From contig JANUWF010001110.1 of NCBI GenBank assembly GCA_026120185.1, positions 2,794,501-2,858,500 of the forward strand: DNA of 64,000 nucleotides, given 5' to 3'. Under the pieces are notes generated by a model, which was not told where the DNA came from, did no database searches, and was given only the letters and a program-made list of their open reading frames with translations. Positions within the stretch are counted from its first letter, which is position 1, and every line of letters begins with the position of its first letter. Source of the DNA: Voacanga thouarsii. Lineage: Eukaryota; Streptophyta; Magnoliopsida; Gentianales; Apocynaceae. This document shows, one piece after another, positions 1 to 10,767 of the stretch. The translations under genes were made by a program, and so were the position numbers.

Positions 1-526
1 AACATGGGGAAAATGCTCATGAACATTTTAGTTAGGTATAGTGGTTATTAATATTAATGGCTTTTGAAGTTTTGATGATTGTTTTGGGTATATCTCAGAC
101 TAAATATGAAAGCACATCTTGTAAAGGAATCAAAACATATGAAGTGGTTATTAATAACTAATGGCTGCTTTTGGTGCATTTTTGGATGGAAATTAACTTC
201 ACTATGAAAATAGAAAAAGAAAGAGCTTCTAAAGGTGAATTCTTAAGCGTCAAATTACGAGATTAGAAGTTCAATATGCTAGTGTTTCTTTTCGCTGAAG
301 TATTTTGAAGCATAATGGCTCCCTGACTTATAATTTAGAGTCTTAGCTAATTGCTTAGATATTATTGCCACCATTTTATCTATCTCTTCTCCAGGAATAA
401 ACTAGAAGAACTCAAAATGATGGATGTTCATTCAATTTAAAGAAGGCAAATCTTGAGATGTACAGAATCCTATGGCTTTAAAATTTTAGAAACACATAAC
501 TCAATTTTTTTTTTTTTGGGTCATAT
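1..526 (+). repeat. Tandem ~690-bp repeat, end of one unit and start of unit A
   Basis: Bases 1-40 match the end of a unit seen at 22395-22433, and bases from about 41 match the unit start at 21741 and 22434. Unit A runs to the T1 insertion at 526 and resumes after T1 at 10567. No convincing reading frame is present. The last five bases (CATAT, 522-526) are the target-site duplication of T1. The unit could be a satellite-like tandem repeat or part of a duplicated low-copy locus; the sequence alone does not decide. Confidence 0.7.
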
Positions 527-1229
527 TGTTAACGTCATTTTTAGCCGATCTGTTGCAACAGTAACTTTTAGCCGAAGCCGATACAAATGCTGCCAATTGC
601 ATGATGACATCTAGGAAAGTCCTCAGCAGCTATACCCGGTCAACATCAGAACTAAGAGTCGATGAACCATCACCCACACACCTCGGCACGATCGGCAAGA
701 TGTTACTGTTCTCAACCGTAAAAAATGGGCCACGAAACGGGATTTCCTCCACGTTCAGAAATCGGTAGTTGCACCACGGTAGGTATAAAGTAAGCAGAAA
801 TCCAATGTTGAAGATAACAACACTTATCTCAGACCAAATTACCAATTTTTTCTTGTTTTTCATTCCTCTTATTCGTATTTTTTACAGCTTTCTTTACTGC
901 TTTCGTTTACAGCTTTAATTTTCAGCTTTCTTACGGCTTTATTTATAGTTTTCTTTACTCCTTTGATCACAAAGTTTCCATTTGATGTTGCTTTGATTAT
1001 CAATTACTGTATTCATTCATCATTTTAATCAAAATACATCATATTCAGTTTTGTTTTGCTTTTGTGTGTAATTTTTCTGCCTGCTTGGACCTTTTCTATA
1101 GTAAGTTCAAGGAACCCACCTTTTTTATAAGGTCCAGCTCATTCATTCATTTCTCCATCAGACTATTTATGTTAATCGGAAGAGTAGTCGATCAACACTT
1201 CTATCAGCTCCCTTTTTCGTAAGGCAACA
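527..1229 (+). repeat. T1 5' LTR
   Basis: It starts TGTTAACGTCATTTTTAGCC and ends AAGGCAACA, aligning over its length with the 3' LTR at 9849-10561. A TATAAAG box lies at 784-790, at an offset close to that of its counterpart in the 3' LTR. No clear tRNA primer-binding site could be assigned just downstream (1230-1260); the stretch containing gtctagtgggtcccg does not match the initiator-Met pattern. Confidence 0.9.
784..790 (+). promoter_or_regulatory. Putative TATA box of T1 5' LTR
   Basis: TATAAAG occurs at about the same LTR offset as TATAAAG at 10105-10111 in the 3' LTR. Conservation between the two LTRs and placement in the middle of the LTR fit a U3/R promoter. There is no experimental evidence. 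Confidence 0.4.
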
Positions 1230-1294
1230 TAAATTAGCACGTCTAGTGGGTCCCGAAGGGTGGTTGTTGCATGCAAATACGTTCAGGACGTATT

Positions 1295-2716
1295 ATGGCT
1301 AATTCTCAGCAACAACCCTCAGGGCCTGCATCGGGATCATCCGATCAGCCTGCTGTTCGAACCTTACAGAGAGCTTTTAATCCTACCATGATAACATCCA
1401 GGAGCACCCAAGTTACTCTCCCTAAGCAACAGGGAGTGTAGACTTTGTCTCTTCCCCAAGTGTCCCAATTGACACCCACTTCTCTGACTGCCACACAATA
1501 GGCTATGGAGCAGTGCATAGGCAAACTCATTCAGAGCCTTATTCTGCAGTTTGCCACAGTATTCTGACCTGTGCCGTAGAATAAGCTTCATAATTTTGAA
1601 CAAAGGCAAAATGCTCAGGGGGTACCTCAAGTAAGTATATATCCTCCTCCCTCAAAATTTGTTGCACCTTTCTTATAGGTCAGTGCAGTTATTCTGTCGA
1701 GAGTAGTCTATGCCGATGCCTGGGGGTACCAAGGAAATCCAGGGGTTAATGCACCTGGTGCAGTTCCGACAGAACCTTTCCTAGGAAGAACTCCACCGTA
1801 TCCGATTGCAGTGACTTAGGTGCCGATAGGAGCATAGATGTTCTATGACCAGAATACTACCCCAAACAGGAATGTTGGTTTGTTGTATGGAGGATCCCAG
1901 AGCTATATCGCAACCATCCTGACTGCGTATCCCGTTATGACGACGATTTACCCACTATAGGGGGTAGGGTATCCGGAGATGGCTTCATTTCCCAGATAGA
2001 GGTCTCGACCTACTATGGAAGGTTCTCCCTTGTAGACTCAACAGCCAATGCCATCAGCTGATGTCGGCTTAATAACGGAGGTTGTGCGTCGACAACCCAG
2101 AGATCTCCTAGTGTATCAAAAATCTTACCCAGAATGGGTAGACTCTACAATAGTACTACCTCGGGGATTTAAGTTTCCAGAGTTCTCCACGTTCTCTAGA
2201 AGAGATAACAAGTCCAGTATGGAGCATATAGGGAGGTTCACAGCAAAATGTAGAGAGTTCAGAAATAGTGATTAGCATAAATTGCAGTTATTCTCTTTAT
2301 CTTTGATAGAGCAGCGTTCACTTAGTTTGTAAATCTAACGCCTGGTTCAGTGCATATATGGGCCGATATGGAACGAATCTTCCATGAGCATTTCTTTAAA
2401 CTAACGCCCAAGGTGTCCATAGCTGATTTTTTGGTAGTTAAACAGAGATCTTTCGAAGGTGTTGCAGACTTCATCGAGCGCTTCCGGCAAACTAAGGCCA
2501 AATGCGCCACCCAATTACTAGAAATGGAGTGCGCCCGGATAGCCATCAGTAGAATGCATCCGCAACTCAAAGAATGCCTTATCTTATAGGATTTCTCTGA
2601 TCTATCTCGATTGTTATCTCAAGCCATCAGGATAGAAGAAATGATCAAGGAAAAAAAGAAAAGGTGGTCAGTCAAGTTTTCTCATGGACAAACTATGATA
2701 TTGGTAGTGGATGATG
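1295..2716 (+). pseudogene. gag: T1 gag, N-terminal part (broken by stops and a solo LTR)
   Basis: The ATG at 1295 begins MANSQQQPSG, and one frame runs to 2275. This Pro/Gln-rich stretch carries eleven in-frame stops, ten of them TAG (1439, 1499, 1577, 1676, 1817, 1835, 1958, 1997, 2033, 2273) and one TGA (1565). The Gag core follows: KGF-like segment PRGFKFPEFSTF and EHIGRFTAKC near 2160-2260, then after a frameshift VHIWADMERIFHEHFF and FIERFRQTKAKC at 2345-2500. This is the capsid-like Gag domain typical of plant gypsy elements and would assemble virus-like particles in the cytoplasm. The frame is interrupted at 2716 by the solo copia LTR and resumes at 4568. Confidence 0.85.
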
Positions 2717-4567
2717 TGTTGGGTATTTCTCACGTATCATATATGGCGTAGTGAAAAAATAAAAACGAGATACCATCCCAGGATCCATGTATGTGTGGAA
2801 AACAAGACATATGAAGAGAACAAAGAAAACAAAGATAACAGCTTTTACCTGTCTTTGTTTGTGTGGAAAACAAAACTTTCCTTCTTCAAGTATGATGATT
2901 GTAGCGCGATCCAGCAATCCTCTTGAAGAATCACCATGAGAATTATATGTCCAACCATTATAATCACAGTGTGTGATTATCTCTAACAGAAATTCACACG
3001 GAGGATCACACTTAAGCACCAAGATTTTCTGTGCTAGCAGAAAACAACAATGGTAGCTGGGGTTTTTCTTCCTTGTTCTTCTTGTTCAACTAAAACCAGA
3101 GAAAGAAGAAGGGTTGTGGTCTCCTTAAAGAAGGTCATGAAAAAAAGAGAGGGTGAAGAGAATAAAAGATCATATCCTATTGTTTCTCTTGTGCGCCCCT
3201 TGGTTTCTTATGTTTTGTTTCATGTGGCTCTTGGTTTTGTAGAATTGTTTCATGTGTGTCTCTTGGTCTAGCACCACGAAAAACCCTACAAAAACACATC
3301 TGAGAATTCCAAACAATTAGAATTCTCTAATTTGTAATTAGAACCCCTACAGAATTACAAATTAGCCCATAAATTATAACTAATTATAATTTGGCCCACA
3401 TCAACTTCTCTTTCTCGCAATAAACCCCACTATGTTATCAAATAACATCTTGAGTATATATTCCCCTTTTGACTGTGACCTATTAGGTTTCTCGGTCAAT
3501 TAGTAGCGAACATGAATTAATCCAAACATCTTTGAGATTAATAATCCTTAATTAATTAGAGTTAATCATATTAATTCTAATCAGGATTGGTTTATTAATT
3601 CATCGATTAATAAACCCATATTCCCAAATCATGAGCGGTATCTAGTAACACATCATGACCACCCAAGAGTCCAAGAAGTCAAGTGGCTTGACATGAACTC
3701 TTCAATAACAAACTACAATGCAATTAACTCATTTCACCATTCAATATCTCATTCGGTCTAGAGTAAGGAATTAGTGCCAACTCCCTCCAGAATATATATT
3801 AATTCTAGCCCGAATATAATTATACTTATACCAAGAACCCACTACTCTAGATGTATATCAATTGAAACTATTTCCAATGCCCATATGCCTTAGCCAAGGA
3901 CTTCTTGAGTAGTAATTCCTACAAGTGGCCGTGAGATATTCACCCCTACTATTGGGAGTGGTGAATCCTTTATTGACCCTCTCAACAACTTTCGTTTACC
4001 TCACAATGTACTCAATATCCATCTCATAGGCGGCCCTCAATCGAGCTCCGGAGATTGGAATCAAAGCACAATGCTCAGCAAACAAAGTACTTTGGAGATC
4101 TCAAGTCTAAGAATACTTGCATGTTTGCTATATTGAGACTATATCACTGGTACTAAATAGTTATCCATGTGATTATCTCATAGCTAGGTCATCCAATGAA
4201 CTTGTTCCACTAACAAGCATCCACATGTTAACTTTAAGTATCTCAATACTCACAGATATGAGAACCACCGCCTGATCAAATCAGGAAGTCTTAACACATG
4301 CTAGTCTTAACGCATTAATGATGTCCTGTCTCATTAATACTATGACTAGGGAATATTTAAGTACTAACACTATATAGTGTAGTAGGAATCTCATATCATA
4401 ATCTCTATCATCAATTCCTTAACACAATGTTGTACTAAGGACTTTATCTAATAGTTTTATTACACGAAAGTAATAAAAAAAAACTATAAGATAAATAATG
4501 CCTTTTATAAAATAAAATGTGTCATATACAACGTACAAGTGATTACCTCTGGAGCACAACACTAACA
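2717..4567 (-). mobile_element. Solo copia LTR inserted in T1 gag
   Basis: The 1851-bp unit starts TGTTGGGTATTTCTC and ends CACAACACTAACA on the plus strand. It aligns with the copia LTRs at 27782-29460 and 32112-33927. Flanking 5-mers are TGATG (2712-2716) and TAATG (4568-4572), a target duplication with one mismatch. T1 Gag coding resumes immediately after it, and no copia internal sequence is present, so it is a solo LTR left by LTR-LTR recombination. Strand is given by the coding orientation of related complete elements. A hairpin (3589-3616) lies inside. Confidence 0.88.
3589..3616. other. LTR hairpin, 12-bp stem, CATC loop (solo LTR copy)
   Basis: GGTTTATTAATT (3589-3600) faces GATTAATAAACC (3605-3616) across a CATC loop; one pair is a G-T wobble. 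Equivalent hairpins lie at 32955-32982, 40248-40275 and 57576-57603. Confidence 0.6.
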
Positions 4568-5242
4568 TAATGTTACTGATAATAAGAAAGAACAAGTGCT
4601 GGATGTGATGGCAGTTGAATTAGTAAAAGGAGCATCTTACACTTACCCTTTTCTAAAGCTTGGCAAAGGGAATGAGGAAGTTTCTCTTGCAGGACTATCC
4701 ATATACAATTTTGATGTATTCAGGACTGAACAAATATTTGATCAAATTGTTAAAGACAAGCAAATTCGTCTACCATTCGGTCATAAACTTTCGGAGCCAG
4801 AAGAATTGAAGGGTAAGAAATACTGTAAGTGGCACAATTCGTTTTCCCATAATACTAATAGTTGTGTAGTTTTCAGGAACACAATACAGAAGGCGTTACA
4901 AGAGGGAAGGGTAAGATTTGCTAACAAGCAGGAGGAAACCTTAGTTGATACAAACCCGTTCCCACAGCAGATGCAAGTATGGTGCAAACATGCGAAGAGA
5001 ACGTGGAGTTAGGAGACTCTCCCATCAAGAGGCAGTTGGAAGGAAATAAGCCAACGTTCCAAAGGCTGGATGGTCAGTCATCATTTTTCACCCGGCTTAC
5101 AGTTCCAACCTTCTCGGCCTATTTTCAGGGGATGGATAAGAAATTTGCAGTGCACGTGCCTTGCAAAGTGCCGTTCTTCACAGACCATCGTTCCAAGCTC
5201 ATAAAAACTCAGAAACGACGGGAACAAAAGAGACGGGCTTAG
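4568..5242 (+). pseudogene. gag: T1 gag, C-terminal part
   Basis: Coding resumes right after the solo LTR: KKEQVLDVMAVELVKG and then, at 4820-4900, the segment KKYCKWHNSFSHNTNSC. Its Cys/His spacing (C, H, H, C) is typical of the zinc-binding segment before protease in Tat-type elements. The frame open from 4596 ends at 5012, and homology continues in another frame (4979-5242) until the TAG at 5240. The peptide then continues past further stops at 5276 (TAG) and 5324 (TAA) toward protease. The product would be nucleocapsid-like, binding element RNA. Confidence 0.75.
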
Positions 5243-5410
5243 CAGAAGCAAGCATTGGAAAAATGGATAGAGAAATAGGTATGTGCTTCCACGAGTCAGA
5301 ATATGCTCAGCATTCTTCCGTCATAATTTCTAGCTAAGGTTGAGGAAGAAGCAGTAGAAGCGGATTACTATGCAACGGAAAAAGCGGGTGTCGAGCTCAT
5401 CGAGTTTAAA

Positions 5411-6093
5411 GTGCCATCAGAAGGGATGCTCTTTCCGATTCCCACGACAGAACATTCGAATCATCTCAAACCACTGTATATTAAGGCACACATCAATGGA
5501 AGACCTTTCTCTCAGATTTTTATTGATGGAGGAGCTGTGTTAAACGTAATGCCACTGGCAACTCTAAGGCGTTTGGGTAAGGATCGCCACGATCTAACTC
5601 TTACTGATGTACAAATGCTAAATTTCACTGGGAAGGCTACCAAGGCTGTAGGGTAATCACTTTTGAGGTGGTCGTATGTTCTAAGGTAAGTAAAACTATT
5701 TTCTTTATAATCATGGCAAAGCCAGCATACTCTATCTTACATGGTAGGGATTTGATTCTTGCAAATCACTGCATTTTGTCAACGCTTAACCAATTGATGT
5801 TAATCTGGGATGGAGAACAAGTAGAAATGATACTTGCCGATCCCGATACATTTTTCACAAAAGTGCACATAAATGAGGCAGTATTTTACCGGTCTACTTT
5901 TAACTTAAGCCATTACTCCAAGCTTACCATGGCTGATAACCAAATCATAATGGAAGGGTTAGAGGATCAATGTCCAAAAATAGAGGACCCTGACGTTCGG
6001 CATGCTCTTGGCTTCGTTGCTCAGGACTCGTTAATGGAAGTAGACATCGGGGAACCTGGGGAGAATAGAACCACAAAGGTAAGTTTATGTTAA
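5411..6093 (+). pseudogene. T1 aspartic protease and protease-RT linker
   Basis: The first part (5411-5656) holds YIKAHINGRPFSQIFIDGG, the retropepsin core with a D-G-G triad as usual for this group, followed by LNVMPLATLRRLG. A stop and frameshift at 5654-5668 separate it from the linker (5668-6093), which includes YSILHGRDLILAN and LADPDTFF. Retropepsin cleaves the Gag-Pol polyprotein. The two halves are out of frame with each other and with RT, so no functional product is expected. Confidence 0.8.
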
Positions 6094-6119
6094 GCTTTCA
6101 ATCAGCTGAAAGCGTTAAC

Positions 6120-7380
6120 AGTACTAATTTGCAGGTACAAAGACTGTTTCGCGTGGGATTATCATGAGATGCCAAGACTGGATAGAGGCATTGTAGAACA
6201 TTGCTTGCCAATCAAAGAATGTTTTAGGCCTCACAAATAGCCTACTCAGCATTTCAATCTCGCTCTCTTACCCAGGATCAAGAAAGAAATTGAGAGGTTA
6301 CTTCATTGTGGCTTCATCCATTCCTGCCAATATGCAGATTGGGTATCCAACATTGTGCTCGCTATTAAAAAGAACAGTCAGCTGTGGGTCTACGTTGATT
6401 TTAGAAATCTAAATTTGGTCACCTCAAAGGATAGGTACACCATGCCAATGGCCGATATGCTGGTAGATTCCACTGCAGAAAACTAATTTTTAAGCTTCAT
6501 GGATGGATACTTCGGATATAACTAAATATTCATAGCTGAAGAAGATACCAAGAAGACAGCTTTCTGTTGCCCAAGATCTATTGGTTTATTCGAATGGATA
6601 GTAATGCCTTTCGAATTGAAGATCGTTGGAGCTACATTTCAAAGAGCTATGAACCTCATCTTCCATGACCTCATCGGCAAAACCATGGAAGTTTACATTG
6701 ACGACTTAGTGGTCAAGTTACCCACTTTTGCACAACACTGACAGTGGTTGGAGCAAGCTTTCCTTAAAATGTGCCAACACCGTTTAAAAATCAATCCAAC
6801 TAAATGCGCCTTCGGAGTTTTAACCGAAAACTTCCTCGAATTCTTGGTGCATCAAAGAAGAATCGAGGTGGACCAGAACAAAGTACTGGATATTTTGCAA
6901 GTAGGGCAACCACGAACCAAAAAGGAGCTCAAAAGTTTCTTAGGGAAACTCAACTTCCTGCAATGCTTTCTAGCAAATGCTGTAGGTAAACAGAAGGTCT
7001 TCTCCTCTTTACTTCGTTTAAAGTCATCACTGGACTTCATTTGGCAACCGGAGCATCAAACGGCGTTTGATCATATTAAGGCGGCTTTGTCACGACTGCT
7101 AGTTTTTGTGCCTCCACGGGATAAGGCATTTTTGAAATTATACACCTCTGCAGCTCCAGAATCTATCAATTGTCTGTTGGCTCAGGACGATGCTCAAAGG
7201 GTTGAAAGAGTAGTCTACTATCTTAGTCGAAACCTAACGGATACTGAGACCAGGTATTCCCATGTTGAGAAACTATGTTTATCTTTATATTATGCATGTG
7301 TAATGCTAGAACATTACCTGCTACCTAGGGAAGTGAAGTCCTATGCAAAATTAATCTCATTAAATATTTGCTGAACTGGT
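6120..7380 (+). pseudogene. T1 reverse transcriptase and RNase H
   Basis: RT blocks can be followed in order: LPRIKKEIERLL, then the VDFRNLNL block, a FSFMDG-like block, the catalytic YIDD at 6694-6705, and LKINPTKCAFGV near 6785. The thumb/connection follows (KKELKSFLGKLNFLQ), then an RNase H-like stretch with LYTSAAPE and SRNLTDTETRYS (7140-7260). Stops break the frame at 6484 and 6523 (TAA, the second in a GYNQ-type motif) and at 6739 (TGA). The open stretch 6748-7374 encodes 208 residues. Catalytic YIDD is intact although the gene is dead. Confidence 0.88.
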
Positions 7381-7529
7381 TATTGTTGCAAGGAAGATTA
7401 ATGAAATGGGCTATCAAGTTACACACTTTTTCTTTAACTTATTTACTTTTGAAAACGGTGAAGGACCAAGCCATAGCTAATTTCTTAGCTGAGCATCTAT
7501 GTGTGGAGGTGCTCAACACTGAAAAGGAA

Positions 7530-7950
7530 GAGGTACTGGGATATATCTCACATAAGCCATGGAGGTTGGAGTTTAATGGATCTAGCACGCAGAGTAAGGC
7601 TGGTGCTGGTTTGGTTATAAAAGCTCCAGGTGGATGACAAGGAAAAATATTATTCGAATTGGGTAAAGGAACCTCCAATAATCAAGCAGAGTATGATGTT
7701 CTCATTCTGGGGCTTCAAATTTTAAAGGCCCTAGACGCACTAATGGTTAATATAACAAGGGATTCTTAGGTTGTTATCCGACAGATTTCAGGTGAATACA
7801 AATGTACTAACCCTGTGTTATCAGATAAGTTATAGGAGGTGCGAGAGCTGTTGAAAATTTTTTCAGAAGTCATCTTGACTCATGTTCCTCGAGGTGAGAA
7901 CCAAGGGGCAAACGATTTAGCTTAGACAGCTTCCGATTTCAAGAAAAGAG
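7530..7950 (+). pseudogene. T1 second (archaeal-type) RNase H
   Basis: After the first RNase H a second domain appears, with EFNGSS near 7570, NNQAEYDVLILGLQIL near 7680-7725, TRDS near 7755 and SGEYKC near 7790. The family normally has F-D-G at the first position; here the aspartate codon reads AAT (Asn), a G-to-A change that would remove one catalytic acid. TAG and TGA stops also interrupt it. This extra RNase H is the feature that places T1 in the Tat group. Confidence 0.8.
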
Positions 7951-8089
7951 TCGGGATGAGAATGAGTCAATAGATATCGAAAGAGAGTCATGATGAAGAT
8001 TGGCGATCCATTATCGTCTCACACTTGTGGAAGCCTATAGGCCAGGCTTCGTAGGAACTTAAGCGCAAGGCATTGAACTTCATTCTAAT

Positions 8090-9277
8090 TGGGAACGACT
8101 TATTTAAAAGAAGTCATATAGCAGTTTTGCTGAAATGCTTGTCTAAACGAGAAGCAGTATAGGCCTTACCCGAAGTACACAAAGGCTTATGTGGTGCTCA
8201 TTAGGCATGTCCTAAGTTGAAATAGACATTGCAACGGCATGAATTTTACTGGCCTTCGATGACTATGGACTGCATAGCCTACGCAGCCAGGTATGAGGTA
8301 TGTCAAAAGCACGGCCCATTAACTCATACCCCCATCATAGACTTACATCCTATCATCAAGTCGTGGCCATTCAAGGGATGGGCTATAGATGTCATCAGCA
8401 AGATTCACCTGCCGTCAACCAAAGAACACAATTTCATTCTTGTGGCAACTAATAACTTTACCAAGTGGGTAGAAGCACAGGCCCTAACCAGAGTGACCCA
8501 GACTGTCGTGATCACCTTCTTTCAGCAGAATATCCTTTTCCGATTCGGCATACCTGAAACTATAATAACTAATCAAAGGACTATGTTCATAGGAGACAAG
8601 GTACATAACTTTCTAACCCAATTCCAGGTTAAGTTACTTCACTCCTCCCCATATTATGCACAGGCCAACGACCAAGCTGAGGCGACAAATAAGACTTTGA
8701 TCAGTATGATCTGAAAATCGATAGAAGACAAACCCAGAAGATGGCACGAAACCCTTCAAGAGGTGTTATGGGCATATCGAAACACTTACAAGACTACTAC
8801 TAGGTTTACCCAATTTTGGCTGATATATGGACAAGATGCAATGATACCAGCTAAATTATCACTACGATCAGCCTGGGTAGCTTACCAGCATTGCTTGTCG
8901 GTTGAGGATTACAGATTGGCTTTGGCAATGAGGTTGGACCAAACCGAGGAGGATCGCTGGATAGCATTGATATCAAAAGGCATAAGGAGAAGGTAGTAAG
9001 GACATACAATCGGAAAGTGTGTGGAAGAAGCTTTTAAGTAGGAGACGTGTTTTGGAAGACTATACTACCCGTGACACCTAAAGACCCACGCTATGGTAAG
9101 TGGTCCGCCTCATGGGAGGGACCTTTTCTTGTTACTCAGGTATTCGATGGAGGCGCCTATCGGTTGATGACACCCGATGGAAAGGAAGTGAACAATACCA
9201 TAAATGGTAAGTATTTAGAGAAGTTTTATCCTACATTCTGGGAAGGAACATTGGTAGGAAAAGACTACAAAGAATAA
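8090..9277 (+). pseudogene. T1 integrase
   Basis: An H-H-C-C type N-terminus lies at about 8165-8320 and ends ARYEVCQKHG. The core includes WPFKGWAIDVIS (first Asp), then PETIITNQRTMF where the family normally has D-N-G: the second catalytic Asp is Asn here. QAEATNK (near 8680) keeps the Glu. Next come VLWAYRNTYKTTTRF and YGQDAMIPA, then the C-terminal piece GKWSASWEGPFLVTQVF and NGKYLEKFYP at 9047-9260. Stops and frameshifts separate the pieces. Integrase inserts element cDNA into the nuclear genome; this copy should be inactive. Confidence 0.87.
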
Positions 9278-9634
9278 AAGAAAAGAAGGGGAAAAAAATA
9301 AAATAAAAGGAAAAACAATAGAGAGATAAAAAAAATAAATAATAGATATGTTGGAATAACAATGAAAGTCGCCCCACAATGATTGCATAGCACTCAGTAA
9401 CTTGTTAGAATGTTGCAATTCCATTTGGAGCAATTGTTCTTTGGCTTCCAGCATAAGCCGATTATCCCGATACTTGGCCGCCATCTTCTTGGCAGAAGAG
9501 ACTATCTACTGACAGGCGTCTTCGGCCTCAAGTCGCTAATCTAGGGCCCACTTCTCAAAGTCTAACTCCTCCTGGAGAGCTCACAGGCATATTTCAAGGC
9601 CCTCAATTCTCTCTACTCTGCTAGAAATGTTAGC
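9215..9634 (-). pseudogene. T1 antisense coiled-coil reading frame
   Basis: On the minus strand one frame runs from about 9634 down to 9215 with coiled-coil composition. From the N-terminus it reads ALQEELDFEKWALD, RLEAEDACQ, IVSSAKKMAAKYRDN, RLMLEAKEQLLQMELQHSN and KLLSAMQSL, interrupted only by TGA (9581-9583) and two TAG stops (9536-9538 and 9506-9508). The ATG at 9484 opens the last 89-residue part, whose C-terminal third becomes low-complexity. It lies between integrase and the 3' LTR, opposite to pol. Antisense frames at this place are known in some Tat-type elements such as Grande; their function is not established. Family membership is inferred from position and composition only. Confidence 0.6.
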
Positions 9635-9848
9635 TCAAAGATGGAACAATGGGGACCACGGCTATTTAAAAAGGAGTTTCAAAAGACTAGCCATTCACGG
9701 GCATTGAAGCCGAGGAGTCGGCACCTTTCTACAATGATCGAGACGTTCCATTTCTGTCAAAGAAAGAATGGATACAAATTTACAAGGGTACAATTCCCAA
9801 CGCTTCACCTATTCGCGCTATCAATGCAACGGAACTCGAAGGGGCATG
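9280..9848 (+). other. T1 3' untranslated region and polypurine tract
   Basis: An A-rich stretch (9275-9345) follows integrase; the rest overlaps the antisense frame. A short purine run (gaaggggc, about 9838-9845) stands just before the 3' LTR start at 9849 and is the best PPT candidate. There is no plus-strand gene I would support. Confidence 0.5.
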
Positions 9849-10561
9849 TGTTGACGTCATTTTTAGCCGATCTATTGCAATGATGACTTTCATCCGAAAC
9901 CGATATGAATGCTGCCAAATGGATGATGACATCCAGGAAAGTCCTTAGCAACTATACCCAGCCAACATCGGAACCAAGACTCGATAAACCATCACCCACA
10001 CACCTCGGCACGATCAGCAGGACGTTGCCATTCTCAGTCATAAAAAACAGGCCACGAAGCGAATTTTCTCCATGTTCGGAAGTCGGCAGCTACACCACTG
10101 TGAGTATAAAGCAAGCAGGAATCTCAGGTTGAAGATAACAACACTCATCTTTGACCAAATTACCAATTTTTTCCTGTTTTTCATTTCTTTTATCCGCATT
10201 TTTTATAGCTTTCTTCATTGCTTTTGTTTACAATTTTTATTTACAGCTTTCTTACAACTTTGTTTATAGCTTTGTTTATAATTTTCTTTACTCCTTTGAT
10301 CACAGAGTTTCCATTTGATGTTGCTTTGATTATCAGTTATTGTATTCATTCATCATTTTAATCGAAATACATCATATTCAATTCTGTTTTACTTTTGCGT
10401 GCAATATTTCTGCTTGCTTGGACCTGTTCTATAGTAAGTTCAAATAACCCACCTCTTTTAAAAGGTTCGGCTCATTCATTCATTTTTTCGTTGGACTGTT
10501 TATTTTCATCGGAAGAGCAGCTAATCAACACTTCCATCAACTCTATTTTCGTAAGGCACCA
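9849..10561 (+). repeat. T1 3' LTR
   Basis: It starts TGTTGACGTCATTTTTAGCC and ends AAGGCACCA, aligned throughout with the 5' LTR at 527-1229. The LTR pair differs by numerous substitutions and small indels, so the insertion is not recent. It is followed by the duplication CATAT (10562-10566). Confidence 0.9.
10105..10111 (+). promoter_or_regulatory. Putative TATA box of T1 3' LTR
   Basis: TATAAAG matches the box at 784-790 in the 5' LTR. In a 3' LTR it could only drive readout into flanking DNA. Confidence 0.35.
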
Positions 10562-10566
10562 CATAT

Positions 10567-10767
10567 ATTACTCATTTTTTTCATTTTAATATTGCATTAT
10601 GGCACTTCTGCAAGAATGTTGGTAGGTATTTAAAGCTAGGATAATCATCTTGTTGTTGTACTTATCAAACCACTAGAAGACAAAAAATTAATGTTGCCCA
10701 GTAGTCATCTGAATTAGTTGTTCTGCGTAGAAATATAGTGTATGAACTTGTGAAAAATGCTAAATTT
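10567..10767 (+). repeat. Tandem ~690-bp repeat, rest of unit A
   Basis: It continues unit A after T1: attactcattttt, then a stretch matching 22208-22410 in unit B almost base for base with small indels. The match stops at gaaaaatgct (about 10767), where the CACTA-like repeat begins. Confidence 0.7.

Larger units (their letters stand above)
527..10561 (+). mobile_element. T1: Ty3/gypsy LTR retrotransposon, Tat-type, decayed
   Basis: The element is bounded by a 703-bp 5' LTR and a 713-bp 3' LTR. It is flanked by the perfect 5-bp duplication CATAT at 522-526 and 10562-10566, and the interrupted tandem repeat continues on both sides. Domain order is gag, protease, RT, RNase H, a second archaeal-type RNase H, then integrase. 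The second RNase H is the mark of the Tat group (relatives of Retand, Ogre, Grande). The coding region has many stops, mostly TAG, plus frameshifts, and a 1.85-kb solo copia LTR lies in gag. A decayed antisense frame lies between integrase and the 3' LTR. The element cannot be autonomous now. Confidence 0.93.

Noticed and set aside
1295..2275. TAG reassigned or read through as a sense codon
   Set aside because: The same elements also carry frameshifts, TAA and TGA stops and lost catalytic residues; mutation decay explains the bias.
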